Positions 43,001 through 51,736 are shown, counted from the stretch's first letter. The stretch is DNA of 64,000 bases from JBBROS01 sp965213855 (GCA_965213855.1 CBDCAA010000008.1:124001-188000), one strand, 5' to 3'. Numbers and translations: made by a program. Notes: a model not told the origin generated them from the letters alone.

Positions 43001-43958
43001 GGTCATCCCGCTCTGCCAGGTCGCGCTCAAGCGCCGCACGCTCCTCGACGAGGCGGGCCCGCTCCGCCTCGAGCGTCGCCTGGTAGCCCCATGCCCCCTG
43101 CAACGCCGCCTCGAGCCGCACGTTTTCGTCGCGAAGTCGGGGCGTCTGCCCGGCCAACTCGACGACGTCATGGACCCGCCGATGGTCCAGGTAGATGGAC
43201 GACGGCAGCGCGGGCAACGCCGCATCGGAGGCGATCGCGATCAAGTAGGGCGGCCGCGACAAGCCGCCCGACGCCTCGACGCGATCCAGCGAGCGCCGTT
43301 CGAAGCTCCGCCAGGCCGGACCCGGCGCCGCCACGACCGAGCCGAGCGCCGGGCGCTGCGCCGCGACGGCCAGGTTGGCGAAGCGGGCCGCGAGCGTGTC
43401 CCGGAACTCGGCCGCGTTCATTTCCAGCACGTGGTAGGGGTTCGGGTCCGAGCCGGCGGCCGAATAGACGGTCCGGTCCGGCGTGCTGATCAGCAGCAGC
43501 CCGCCCGGCCGCAGGACGCGCTGGATCTCGTCGAGAAAGCGGCTCACGTCCGGCAGGTGCTCGATCGTCTCGAAGCTCACCACCACGTCGATCGACGCGG
43601 CCTCGATCGGCATCGCCAGCGCATCGCCCTGGCGGAACACGAGGTTCAGGAGGCCGTCGCAATAGCTCGCCACGGCATGCCGCACGCTCGCGGCATCCAG
43701 CTCGACCCCGACGACGCTGCGGGCGACCCCGGCCAGCAGTGCCGCGCCGTAGCCCTCGCCCGAGGCGACATCCAGCACATCGCGCCCGGCGCAGTAGTCG
43801 CGCGCCAGACAGTAGCGGTGCATGTGCTCGTATTCGATCTGGCCGGAGATGGCGCCCGTCATGCGCTCCCCGGTGAAGGCCAGCGGTTCCGGCGCCTGCG
43901 GGATGCCGAAATTGCCGTCCGTCCCTGTCGTCGCCGGCGGCAGCGTCAGCGCGCTCAT
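40047..43958 (-). CDS. Giant fusion: methyltransferase + coiled coil + repeat module + GT2 + GT4
   Basis: 1303 residues, cytoplasmic. Residues about 45-240 are a SAM methyltransferase (VLDVASGEGYGAALL; FETIEHLPDVSRFLDEIQRVLRPGGLLLISTP). Residues about 265-400 form a long coiled coil rich in Glu/Arg/Ala. About 460-645 carry five repeats like FDTAWYRARYPEVAAAGENPLLHW, of the same family as in the adjacent GH26-like protein. About 667-900 is a GT2 domain (VTIVIPAYGHYADTWRCL, VADDCPQH, VFLNNDAEV). About 1000-1303 is a GT-B/GT4 domain (CVMFVGGFAHTPNVDAAVWLL, KGKVIGSIQAGVPVVTT). It may assemble a methyl-capped or branched oligosaccharide. The start overlaps the upstream stop (ATGA). Confidence 0.88.
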   Translation of the reverse strand: MSALTLPPATTGTDGNFGIPQAPEPLAFTGERMTGAISGQIEYEHMHRYCLARDYCAGRDVLDVASGEGYGAALLAGVARSVVGVELDAASVRHAVASYCDGLLNLVFRQGDALAMPIEAASIDVVVSFETIEHLPDVSRFLDEIQRVLRPGGLLLISTPDRTVYSAAGSDPNPYHVLEMNAAEFRDTLAARFANLAVAAQRPALGSVVAAPGPAWRSFERRSLDRVEASGGLSRPPYLIAIASDAALPALPSSIYLDHRRVHDVVELAGQTPRLRDENVRLEAALQGAWGYQATLEAERARLVEERAALERDLAERDDRLAAQQAALEAGEAALAAARREQAAVAQRAEALATTADQQRRHVEHLMGLLAERAAEWERVNQVLAGQTAELARVGTALTVAQQERDAMFASSSWRVSRPVRTAGAGLRKAAHIARLPQRALRGRALRTRRLADAEALRATPLFDAAWYLDQVPGLRASGQDPALHFAAAGADAGAMPNPYFDTAWYRARYPEVAAAGENPLLHWLRTGAARRLDPNPFFKTAWYADRHPDAAADPLRHWIEHGVPGQLDPNPMLDAEAYLLEYPAARDSGLGALLHWWRHGSAAGYDPHPAFDSAFYRQRHGLPAGTDPLAHWLEMGEAQRLATSPLLERAGAPLAPLQFTPEPDPDVTIVIPAYGHYADTWRCLYAVMAGSGATTRFEVIVADDCPQHRIVPLLQRRVPGVRWQQNPENMGFLRSCNAAEKLAAGRYVVFLNNDAEVHPGWLDPLVQLAERDKTAGIVGCKLLNQDGTLQEAGGAILDNGWGEPYGSGQDPDRPEYGFVRDVDVVVGACFLVRRAAFDALGGFDTRYAPAFYEEFDLAFGLRRAGFRTLYQPASVVTHRGSNSYGADARDRQSLINHGKFRLKWKAILDTQPAPGAPALLRRQRPPPAGFVLVVDDRVLEWNRHAGALTMHLYVGLLQAEGYAVTYAAAADPRPLQPYLSDMQQAGIEVLLGSVATRAWLAAHGGQLAAVWIARPGVASPLLPDIRAATNAPVLYYTHDLHHLRERRRWELEGDPAALDESKRVMRIEHEIFATVDLVMTPSAAEADIIRADVPGTPVHVIPPYVVDTAAPAPRDGAPEPDCVMFVGGFAHTPNVDAAVWLLTAIMPRVWAVAPNVRVLVVGEAPPPVLSALSGGLVDVTGFVEDLAPLYARAACTVSCLRYGAGVKGKVIGSIQAGVPVVTTAVGNEGIDLVHGSEALIGDTEEQLAEAVLALWKQPDLRSRLAAGGLQRIRDGYSTAAAAAALRTAMRAANAEAGRRAAA

Positions 43959-46000
43959 CGGCCGCCCACGCTCGGAGATGCCAGGCACAGCTCGGTATCG
44001 GTCGCGACCAGGTTCGGATTGACATACGGGTCGGTGTCGGCGGCCTCGCCCCAGAGCGCGCGGTAGCGGGCGCCGTCGGCCAGGAAGACCGCATGGCGCG
44101 CGGGGTCGCTGTCATGGCCGCGGGTTTCGCCCTCCACGTGGGTCAGCACGGCGTGCGGGGTCCAGACCACCCGCAGCCCGGCGCGGCGCACGCGCTGGCA
44201 CAGGTCGATGTCGTTCCAGGTGGTCGGGAACGCCTCGTCCATGCCGCCAACCGCGTCATATACCGCCCGCCGGATCGCGACGCAGGCGCCGGTCACGGCT
44301 GCGACGTCGCGCGTGATCGCCAGCAGGCCCAGGTAGCCCGGATCGTCCCGGGCCGCGCCGCGGAACAGATGGGTCGCCCGTCCGGCAGGGCCGAGCGCGA
44401 TGCCGCCATGTTGCAAGGTGCCGTTCCGGTGCAGCAGCCGAGCACCCACCAGGCCGACCTCCGGCCGCATCGCATGGCTGGCCAATTCCGACAGCCATTC
44501 CGGATGCAGGACCTCCACGTCGTTGTTGAGCAGCAGCAGGATCTCGCCTCGCGCCTCGGCCGCGGCGCGGTTGTTCATCGCGGCGAAGTTGAACGGCCCG
44601 GCATGGGGCAGCACGCGGACCCGCGCATCCTGTCGCAGTGCCGCGAGCAGGGCCACCGCTTCCGGCTCGGTGCTGGCGTGGTCGACGAGCAGCAGCTCCA
44701 GCGGCCTATGATCCGTCCGGTGCAGCACGCCCTCTGCGACGGTCCGCAGCAGGTCCGGCCGATCCCGCGTCAGCACGATGACCGTGACCAGGGCGCCGGT
44801 CGCGTCGGGCGCCCTCACGCGGGGCCAGGCGACGGTCGATCCGGCCCGCTTGGGGCCTACAGCGGCCATCAGGCCGCCCGCCTCCCGTGGCGCCGACACC
44901 GCGACCGGCCAGTCCGCCCGCGCCGAACCGGCATGGTAGAGCACGCGCGGGACGTGGCGCACGCCGCCCGGCTCGGCCCGGAACGCCTGCAGCGCTAAGT
45001 CGTAACTGGCCGCGCCGGGCTGCACCGCAGGATGCGCCAGGAGGGACGAGCGATAGAGCGCGAGCTGCCCGATCGCGTTGCCGGCCAGCATGGCGGCCGC
45101 ATCCGGCAGCGTCTTGAACCGTGGCCGGTCAAACCCCTCGTCCGAACCGAGCACGTCCTCGTCGCTGAACACGAGGCTGGCCGCCGGGTCGGCCTCCAGC
45201 ACGGAAACGAGGTGGGCCAGAGCATGCTCGGGCAGCGTGGCGCCCGCTTCCAACGCCCCCAACGCAGCGCCGCCGACCGCCCGCATCACCTCCCGCAACC
45301 CCGGTGCGGTTCCGTCGACGGGCGGCAGCAGCAGCACACGCGCGTCCGCGGCCATCGATGCGACCGCGGCCCGCGCCCAAGCGGAACGCTGCGTCCCCGT
45401 GATGCCAAGCCGCCAATTCTCATGCGACTGCTGCTGCAGGCTTTGCAGCGTGCGGAGGGCGCGTTCGCTCGTGCTGTCGCCGACCGCCATGGCAAGGCCG
45501 ACCGGCAGGCCCGTTTTCGCGACGGGCGCGTCCGTGGGCGCCAGCCATCGTTGCCAGTAGGCATAGGCTTCCGGGTCGTCCGGCCGGCGGTCGCCGAACA
45601 GCGCCGGGAGGGCAGGCGGGTCGTCCTGGAACAACGATGTGGCCGCCAAGGTCGCGAGCGCCTCGGACCGGTCGGGGCCGGTCAGAGCGGCCGCCAGGCC
45701 CAGTCCGGCCTTTGCGGCGCCGCCTGCGGCGGCTTGGATGGCACGCAGCACGAAGGCGTCGTCGGCCGGCCCGTCCGGACCGCTGCCGCCGGGGCCGGCA
45801 TGGAAGGCCCGGCCCTCCGCCGTCGACAGCAGTGCGTGCGCGCTGCCGAGAAGTGCCGCGCCGTGCCGCTGCGCCTCGAGCAACGGCCGCAACTCGCCCC
45901 CGACCGGGTCCCGCCCGAGCGCCGAACGGAACAGCCGGAGCACGGGCAGCAGATCGTCCCGGACGGGGAGCCGGCGGGCGCCGGGCGCGCTACCGTCCAT
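43955..46000 (-). CDS. Glycosyltransferase family 2, two-domain
   Basis: 681 residues. The first 60 residues (LLPVLRLFRSALGRDPVGGELRPLLEAQRHG) look like a helical DUF4214-type segment. About 165-390 is a degenerate GT2-like domain with VFSDEDVLGSDEGFDRPRFK. About 405-640 is a complete GT2 domain: LVTVIVLTRDRPDLLRTV, LELLLVDHASTEPEAV, ILLLLNNDVEVLHPEWL and TWNDIDLCQRVRRAGLRVVWTPHAVLTHVEG. The second domain resembles rhamnosyltransferases of O-antigen clusters. Its stop overlaps the start of the giant fusion gene, and it follows the methyltransferase gene by 27 bases, so the three form one operon. Confidence 0.87.
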   Translation of the reverse strand: MDGSAPGARRLPVRDDLLPVLRLFRSALGRDPVGGELRPLLEAQRHGAALLGSAHALLSTAEGRAFHAGPGGSGPDGPADDAFVLRAIQAAAGGAAKAGLGLAAALTGPDRSEALATLAATSLFQDDPPALPALFGDRRPDDPEAYAYWQRWLAPTDAPVAKTGLPVGLAMAVGDSTSERALRTLQSLQQQSHENWRLGITGTQRSAWARAAVASMAADARVLLLPPVDGTAPGLREVMRAVGGAALGALEAGATLPEHALAHLVSVLEADPAASLVFSDEDVLGSDEGFDRPRFKTLPDAAAMLAGNAIGQLALYRSSLLAHPAVQPGAASYDLALQAFRAEPGGVRHVPRVLYHAGSARADWPVAVSAPREAGGLMAAVGPKRAGSTVAWPRVRAPDATGALVTVIVLTRDRPDLLRTVAEGVLHRTDHRPLELLLVDHASTEPEAVALLAALRQDARVRVLPHAGPFNFAAMNNRAAAEARGEILLLLNNDVEVLHPEWLSELASHAMRPEVGLVGARLLHRNGTLQHGGIALGPAGRATHLFRGAARDDPGYLGLLAITRDVAAVTGACVAIRRAVYDAVGGMDEAFPTTWNDIDLCQRVRRAGLRVVWTPHAVLTHVEGETRGHDSDPARHAVFLADGARYRALWGEAADTDPYVNPNLVATDTELCLASPSVGGR

Positions 46001-46027
46001 CGGCCGGGCCCTGGTTGCGCGTGCCGC

Positions 46028-47188
46028 TCACCCGTGGATCAACGTCCGGACCGCCCGGCCGAGCCGCCCGCGCACGCGCCGCAGCAGGGGCCGGGCCTGG
46101 GGCGGGGCCATGGGCGCGGGGGGTGCTGCGAGCCCGGGCCAGCCGGTGTAGTTGATGCGGGCTGCCTCCGCCGCGGTCAGTGGCGCCCGCGGCGTATCGC
46201 GCCGCCGGGCGACGACGCTGGTATTGTAGTGCGGGATGACGCCGCTCTCGGTGAGCATCTGCTCGGCCAGGATGATCATCCGCGCGACCGACTGGTCCTT
46301 CGGGTCGTCCCAGTCGAAGTTCGGCAGGATGCCGGTGAAGAACGGCCGCACGATCGAGCCGCCGTAGTCGGCCCGGTGCACGACGTCGAACCACTGGTAG
46401 GTCAATGGCAGGATGCGCGACGCGTGGACCCCCTCGGACGGGTCGTGCTGCAGCATCCACTCCAGCGAGGGGATCGGGACATGCTGCCGCTGGTGCTGGG
46501 CCAGGTGGTCCCACTTGTATCTCGGCGCCAGGCAGGCATCGAGCCGGTTCATGGCGGCCATGACCTCGGGTTCGTACATGTGGTGGTCGGGCCCGACGTA
46601 TTCGTCGTAGATCAAGCGGCCACCGGGTTTCAATACCCGGTGCATCAGCGCGAACATGTCGTCGATGCGGTCGAAGTGGTGGATCGCCGCCTGGACGAAC
46701 ACGACGTCGAAGGCGGAGTCGGGCAGGTTCTCGTGCAGGACGTCGCCCGACCGCAGCTCGAGCCGGTCGGCGTAGGGCTTGCCGGCGACGCGCTGCTTGG
46801 CCGACTCGATCGCGGTGCGCGACATCTCGTAGGCGAGCACGTGCTGCGCGAAGCCGTTCTGGACCAGGTATTCCTCGGTGAACGCCATTCCCGAGCCGAT
46901 CGCCAGCACGCGGGCCGGCGCCGGGGTCATGAACTGCTGCGCCATGTGCGCCACGGGATAGCCGTCGAGCGACCCGGTCAGCGGCTCCGCGACCGCATGC
47001 TGGTACATGAACTTGTGCTGCGTGTAGTCGACGGGGTCGCCGTGCATGACGGGCTTGGCGCCGACATGGTCACCGGCCTCGTAGCGCCGATCCCAGATCG
47101 CGGTCGCGTCGGCGGCGGCGTCGGCAGAGGCATCTGGGCTGGCCGGCTCGCCGGGGCCGGCCTGGGTCACGCGCGTCTCGGTCGTCAT
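46028..47188 (-). CDS. SAM-dependent class I methyltransferase
   Basis: 386 residues. The Rossmann core runs from PARVLAIGSGMAFTEEYLV (motif I) through VLAYEMSRTAIESAKQRV to ELRSGDVLHENLPDSAFDVVFVQAAIHHFDRIDDMFALMHRVLKPGGRLIYDEY, a standard Methyltransf_11 arrangement. A C-terminal extension of about 150 residues (DWDDPKDQSVARMIILAEQML and others) may bind the acceptor glycan. It is the first gene of the minus-strand operon leading to the two GT2 genes, and may cap or O-methylate a sugar. It is divergent from the GT-C-like gene with 105 bases between. Confidence 0.87.
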   Translation of the reverse strand: MTTETRVTQAGPGEPASPDASADAAADATAIWDRRYEAGDHVGAKPVMHGDPVDYTQHKFMYQHAVAEPLTGSLDGYPVAHMAQQFMTPAPARVLAIGSGMAFTEEYLVQNGFAQHVLAYEMSRTAIESAKQRVAGKPYADRLELRSGDVLHENLPDSAFDVVFVQAAIHHFDRIDDMFALMHRVLKPGGRLIYDEYVGPDHHMYEPEVMAAMNRLDACLAPRYKWDHLAQHQRQHVPIPSLEWMLQHDPSEGVHASRILPLTYQWFDVVHRADYGGSIVRPFFTGILPNFDWDDPKDQSVARMIILAEQMLTESGVIPHYNTSVVARRRDTPRAPLTAAEAARINYTGWPGLAAPPAPMAPPQARPLLRRVRGRLGRAVRTLIHG

Positions 47189-47293
47189 GTGCGTGATCTC
47201 TCGCGTGGTCTCGGGGGAGGCGCGGTGTTGTTAACGCTTTGGCCGGTTTTGGCAAGAATTGGCGCTGGCCGGCCCGCGCCGTAGAACGGGCCC

Positions 47294-48823
47294 ATGCGAG
47301 ACCAAGCCGCCGCCGTCCTGCCCGTGCCCAAGCTTGCGTGGACGATGGCGCGCCGGGCTGGGCGCTGGCTGCCGTGGATCGCCGGCCTGCTGCTCGCCGG
47401 CGCCTACGTGTTCCGATACGTCACCGACCCCAACCGGCCCGGCAACGACAAGGTGTTTCCGCTCGGCTGGCTGGGCTGGTTCGACCAGTCGGTCACGCTC
47501 CGCAGCGTGGCGGCACTCGCCCACGGCAACCTCGATCAGAGCCAGCATCACTATCCGCTGGGCTACGCGCTGCTTGGGATACCGGGGTACTGGATCGCGC
47601 CCGAGCACCCCTTCTTCATCGTGGGCCTGGTCTCGCTGCTCGGCGCCTTGGCGGCCTTCGTGGCCGTGGGCCGCCGGCTCGAGGTGCCGGCCCCGGTCTC
47701 GGCCGTGCTGTTCTGCGCGGCCACGTTGTCCGATCCGCTGGTATTCCGGAACTGGTCGCTGCCCTGGAACACGACGCCCGTCGCCGCGCTGCTCTGGGGG
47801 TTGCTCGCCGTGATGGCGGCCTGGATCGGGGGCCGTCGCCGACCGCTATGGGGTGGGGCCATGATCGGCCTGGTCGCGGTGTGCCGGCCCACGGAGGCCG
47901 TGATCGGCGCCATCCCGCTTGCGTTCGCCTGCTGGGCCGACTTCCGCGCAGGGCGGTCCCGACCGTTCCCGGCCGTCGACTGGCTCCGGCTCGGGCTGGT
48001 CGCTGCGGCCGTCATCCTGCCGGTGATCGGCCTGCACCTGGCGATCTACGGTCCGCACCCGAGCCTTTACATGATCAGCTCGCGGCAGATCGGCTTCACG
48101 CTGCACGACATCGGCTGGAAGGCGTATGTGCTGCTGGTCGATCCCTATGCCTGGTTCAAGGACGGGCACGGGCTGTTGCAGCACCGGCCCTGGCTGGCGC
48201 TGGGGTTTGCCGGGCTGCTGCTGTCGTTTGCGGCGGGACTGACGCGGGCGATGGTGGCGGCCACGATCGCCGCGCACGGGCTGCTGTATATCGCCTATGT
48301 CGACCTGCTGCCGACGGGGCTGTTCCGGTTCCTCAACGTGCATTATCTCATGTGGGCGATCCCCGGGCTGGCGCTGCTGGCGGGGCTGTTGCTGCGGGAT
48401 CTGTGCCGCCCCGGTCGGCCGCGGCTGGCGGCGGCGGCCGCGGCGGCCGTGACGGCGCTGGCGCTCGGGGTCCGGCTCGAGCCGAAGGAGGCGCCGGGCA
48501 GCCGGGTGGTGAAGGCGGTCGATTTCGACGGGCCGATGCCGCCATTCACGGGGGCGTATTTCGACGCAAGCACGCTGGTGGACGATGTGGGGCCGATGAC
48601 CAACGCGGTCGCGATGCGGGTGTTCATCGTGCCGAGCGGGATCCGAGTGATCGGGACGCAGCGCGACATCGTGGGGCCGGTGCATTGGCAGGCCGGGGCG
48701 GCGGCGCCGGGCTTCGAGGGCGCGGCGGCCGCCCGCCGGCTGACGATCGCGGTTCGGTGGTCGTGGCCGCCGGCGTGGTTGTGGAAGGCCAAGGGGCCGC
48801 GGATCCCGGTGCCGGAGCATTAG
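47294..48823 (+). CDS. GT-C-like polytopic membrane protein
   Basis: 509 residues with about 10 hydrophobic helices. After TM1 a periplasmic loop holds FDQSVTLRSVAALAHGNLDQSQHHYPLGYALLGIPGYW, with acidic residues where GT-C enzymes keep their catalytic Asp. The C-terminal 100 residues are soluble and probably periplasmic. Lipid-linked sugar donors are used by GT-C enzymes; the GtrB-like gene nearby would supply them. The family is not recognised by sequence, only by topology and context. Confidence 0.65.
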   Translation: MRDQAAAVLPVPKLAWTMARRAGRWLPWIAGLLLAGAYVFRYVTDPNRPGNDKVFPLGWLGWFDQSVTLRSVAALAHGNLDQSQHHYPLGYALLGIPGYWIAPEHPFFIVGLVSLLGALAAFVAVGRRLEVPAPVSAVLFCAATLSDPLVFRNWSLPWNTTPVAALLWGLLAVMAAWIGGRRRPLWGGAMIGLVAVCRPTEAVIGAIPLAFACWADFRAGRSRPFPAVDWLRLGLVAAAVILPVIGLHLAIYGPHPSLYMISSRQIGFTLHDIGWKAYVLLVDPYAWFKDGHGLLQHRPWLALGFAGLLLSFAAGLTRAMVAATIAAHGLLYIAYVDLLPTGLFRFLNVHYLMWAIPGLALLAGLLLRDLCRPGRPRLAAAAAAAVTALALGVRLEPKEAPGSRVVKAVDFDGPMPPFTGAYFDASTLVDDVGPMTNAVAMRVFIVPSGIRVIGTQRDIVGPVHWQAGAAAPGFEGAAAARRLTIAVRWSWPPAWLWKAKGPRIPVPEH

Positions 48824-48980
48824 TGGGCTGTCTTGGGATGCAAGCGCATCGGCGGGCTGGTCGGGTCGGACCCTTGCACGGGCAGGGGGTGTCCGGCATA
48901 CCGGCGGCGTCAGGGCGGGACCTGGCGACGGTCGGAGACTCCACGACCCTTCTGTGATTTGACCTGCGGAAAGAGTGTCG
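48824..48980. other. Gap between GT-C-like genes
   Basis: 157 bases with no gene and no clear terminator. A GGAAAG ribosome-binding site near its end (48968-48973) decides the start at 48981. Confidence 0.3.
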
Positions 48981-50735
48981 ATGCCGGTTGACCAGCCGCT
49001 GTTCGTCGGCGCCACATCACAGCGAGGCGGCAAGGCGGCATTCAGCGCCGGGGCGGAGCGTTCGACGGCGCTGCCGTATCGGCTCTTCAACCTCGTGCTG
49101 GCCGTCGTCACCTGCCTGGCGTGTGCGGCGGTGGTCGTGACCTCGTTGATCGCGGTCTACCGGTATCGCGACCATATGCCGTTCTACGACATGATCCTGG
49201 TCGACTACGAATACATGTTCGGCCGGGCGCGGGACTTCTGGCTGCTGCCGGACAACGAGCATCGGCCGATCTTCGCCATGCCGCTGTATTGGATCGAGCT
49301 CACCTTGCTGCATGACCAGGAGGCGTTCCTGGTCGCGTGCAACGTGGCGCTGTCGGCCGGGATCGCCGCGATCCCGGCATGGAGCGCGATCCGGGCCGCG
49401 CGCGGCGACCGGCTGCTGGGAGCGATCGCGGTGGCGCTGACCGTGGCGCTCGTGTTCTCGCTGATGAACCGTGTGAACCTCATCTGGCCGAAGCAGGTGC
49501 ACATGTACCTGTCGATCCTGGCCTTGTTCGTCGCGTTCCGCCGCGCCGCGGCACTCCGGCCGATGACGGGCAGGGGCATGCTGGCCGTGACGGCCTGGTT
49601 GTTCGTGGCGACGTTCTCCTTCGCCTACGGCGTCATCGGCTTCCCTGCGGTCGCCATCCTGGGGGTGATGCGGCGTTGGCCCGTCCGGGCCTGGCTGGTG
49701 CTCGCGGTGAGCTTTGCCGCGGTGATGGCACTCTACTTCCAACTGACCGACGGGTTCGCGTTCCTCGCCCATGGCGGCGCGCGGCCGCCGCTGGACGGGT
49801 TGCTGCTGTTTGCGCTGACGTTCATCGCGGCACCGGCCGTGGCGGTGTGCAAGGCGGTCGGCGCCGGGCCGTGGAACCTTGCGATCGGCCAGGTGCTGAC
49901 GGCCGCCGCGCTGGCGGTCTATGCCTGGCGGGCGATCCGGGCGCTCGTGCGGCCCGTGAGCGAGGCGGAGGCGCTGGCGCTGCTGCTCGCGGCCTTCGTA
50001 GCCGGCAACGCGCTTCAGACCGCGTATGCGCGGCTGGAGATGCTGGGCCAGGCCGGCGCGCTGGAATACCGCTACGTCATCGGCGAAGTCCCGTTCTGGA
50101 TCGGTCTCGTGCTGTTGGGGGTGGAGGCGGTGCGGCGCATGCCGCCACGCTGGCGCATCCTCCCGGCCGGGGCCGCCGCCGTCGCCGCCGCCTTGCTGCT
50201 GAACGCCAACCGGCAGGAGGAGCGCAACCTGCGCTGGGAGGCCGCCTATCACTGGCGGGAGGTGACGGGTGCGCTGACCGGCGTCGTCGACCGGCCGCTG
50301 CTGCAGGAGCGGATTTGGATCGACACCCAACAGCTCCTGCGGGTGATCGATGGCTTGCGGGAGCGGCAATGGTCGGTGTTCGGCTGGCCGCAGGCACACT
50401 GGGTCGGCATGCGGGCCGCGGACTTCCCGGCGGCGCCGGGCCGATGCGCCGGAAGCCTGCGCACCGTCACGGCCCTGCCCGGCGGCGGAGGCACGTTGCT
50501 GGAGGGCTGGGCCGGGAACAAGCGCGCGCCTGGCTGGGCCGCCTGGGTCGTGCTCGTGGACGCGAGCGGCGTCATCACCGGCCTGGCCCATGGCGGCGCG
50601 TTGGACGACTGGGTGGCGACGGTCGGGCCGGGCTACACTGGCTGGTTCGGCTACAACCGTGGCGAGGGCACGCCCACCCCCTACCTCGTGCTGCCGGGCG
50701 ACCGGCTCTGCACCCTGGACGCGTCCGCGAAGTGA
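48981..50735 (+). CDS. GT-C-like polytopic membrane protein, possible Gtr-type glycosyltransferase
   Basis: 584 residues. An N-terminal helix (about 33-55) leads into a loop with RDHMPFYDMILVDYEYMFGRARDFWLLPDNEHRPIFAMPLYWIEL, containing clustered acidic residues; about nine further helices and a soluble C-terminal domain of roughly 160 residues follow. Its stop overlaps the GTG of the next gene (GTGA), a DPM1/GtrB-type transferase, an arrangement typical of three-component systems that add side-branch sugars in the periplasm. The ATG at 48981 is chosen over the GTG at 48975 for spacing from GGAAAG. Confidence 0.68.
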   Translation: MPVDQPLFVGATSQRGGKAAFSAGAERSTALPYRLFNLVLAVVTCLACAAVVVTSLIAVYRYRDHMPFYDMILVDYEYMFGRARDFWLLPDNEHRPIFAMPLYWIELTLLHDQEAFLVACNVALSAGIAAIPAWSAIRAARGDRLLGAIAVALTVALVFSLMNRVNLIWPKQVHMYLSILALFVAFRRAAALRPMTGRGMLAVTAWLFVATFSFAYGVIGFPAVAILGVMRRWPVRAWLVLAVSFAAVMALYFQLTDGFAFLAHGGARPPLDGLLLFALTFIAAPAVAVCKAVGAGPWNLAIGQVLTAAALAVYAWRAIRALVRPVSEAEALALLLAAFVAGNALQTAYARLEMLGQAGALEYRYVIGEVPFWIGLVLLGVEAVRRMPPRWRILPAGAAAVAAALLLNANRQEERNLRWEAAYHWREVTGALTGVVDRPLLQERIWIDTQQLLRVIDGLRERQWSVFGWPQAHWVGMRAADFPAAPGRCAGSLRTVTALPGGGGTLLEGWAGNKRAPGWAAWVVLVDASGVITGLAHGGALDDWVATVGPGYTGWFGYNRGEGTPTPYLVLPGDRLCTLDASAK

Positions 50736-51736
50736 GCCGGCGCGTCGCCATCGTCATCCCGGTGCTGGACGATTGGGAGTGTCTGTCGCGCCTGTCGCGC
50801 GAGTTGCAGGCGGCACTGGCCCCGGCCGGATGGGAGCCGGTGGTGGTGGTGGTGGATGACGGGTCGCGCCCCGGCCCGGGTGCTACGGCGGCCGAGGGGG
50901 CCGGGACCGTGCTTCGGCTGACGCGCAACGTCGGCCATCAGCGGGCTATCGCCATCGGCCTCGACTACGTGGTGCAGGAGATCGAGGCCGAGGCGGTCGC
51001 CGTGATGGACAGCGACGGGGAAGACCGCCCGGCCGACCTGCCCGGCATGCTTGCCGCGCTCGATCGGCAAGACGGGCGCGTCGTGGTCGCCACGCGCCGC
51101 CGCCGGCAGGAGAGCCGGCACTTCGTCGCGTCCTATCGCGTCTACAAGGCGCTGTTCCGCGTGCTGACCGGCGAGCGGCTGGATTTCGGCAATTTCAGCG
51201 TCATGGGGCGGGACGCGGCGGTGCGGCTGACCGCGATGCACGAGCTCTGGCTGAACATCCCGGCGACGGTGATGCGGTCGCGGCTGGCCGTGCTGCGCCT
51301 GCCGACAGATCGGGGGGTGCGGTACGCCGGGCGGTCGCGGATGAACCTGGTGGGCCTGGTCACGCACGGCATGAGCGCGGTCGGCGTGTTCGTCGAGCGG
51401 GCGTTCACGCGCGTGCTGCTGACGGTCGGGCTGCTGGCCGTGGCGCTGCTGGTCGGGTTCGGGGTCGCGCTGCTGCTGAAGCTGTTCGGCCTGGCGACGC
51501 CGGGCTGGGTGACGACGATCGCGGTCGCGCTGGTGCTCATCCTGGTGCAGGCGGCGATGATCGCGTTGTGCGGACTGCTGATGGTGTTCGGACAGGCGGC
51601 GAACGTGGCGTTGCCGCCCGCCGCGGTCGCGCGCTCGCTCGTCGCGCGGGTCGACCGGCCTGCCGTCGCCGCCACAGATCCGGCGGACGGATGTGCCCGG
51701 GCCGCGGCACTGGACGTGTTCGCGGGCCGACCGTGA
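50732..51736 (+). CDS. GtrB/DPM1-like polyprenyl-phosphate glycosyltransferase (GT2)
   Basis: 334 residues. RVAIVIPVLDDWECLSRLS opens the GT2 domain; VVVVVDDGSRPG, RLTRNVGHQRAIAIGLDYV and AVAVMDSDGEDRPADLPGML are the characteristic blocks of dolichyl/undecaprenyl-phosphate glycosyltransferases (the last corresponds to the DxD region). Two C-terminal membrane helices (TRVLLTVGLLAVALLVGFGVAL and a second near 275-295) anchor it. It charges undecaprenyl phosphate with a sugar for GT-C enzymes. It overlaps both neighbours by 4 bases (GTGA), which ties it to the GT-C-like and acyltransferase genes. Confidence 0.87.
   Translation: MSRRVAIVIPVLDDWECLSRLSRELQAALAPAGWEPVVVVVDDGSRPGPGATAAEGAGTVLRLTRNVGHQRAIAIGLDYVVQEIEAEAVAVMDSDGEDRPADLPGMLAALDRQDGRVVVATRRRRQESRHFVASYRVYKALFRVLTGERLDFGNFSVMGRDAAVRLTAMHELWLNIPATVMRSRLAVLRLPTDRGVRYAGRSRMNLVGLVTHGMSAVGVFVERAFTRVLLTVGLLAVALLVGFGVALLLKLFGLATPGWVTTIAVALVLILVQAAMIALCGLLMVFGQAANVALPPAAVARSLVARVDRPAVAATDPADGCARAAALDVFAGRP

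Noticed and set aside
40254..44066. A 1270-codon open frame on the plus strand
   Set aside because: It is antisense to the giant glycosyltransferase; its product is Arg/Gly/Gln/His-rich, without domains. High GC leaves antisense frames open.
45032..47284. A 750-codon open frame on the plus strand
   Set aside because: Antisense to the GT2 and methyltransferase genes, with low-complexity Arg/Gln/Gly/Val product and no family features.
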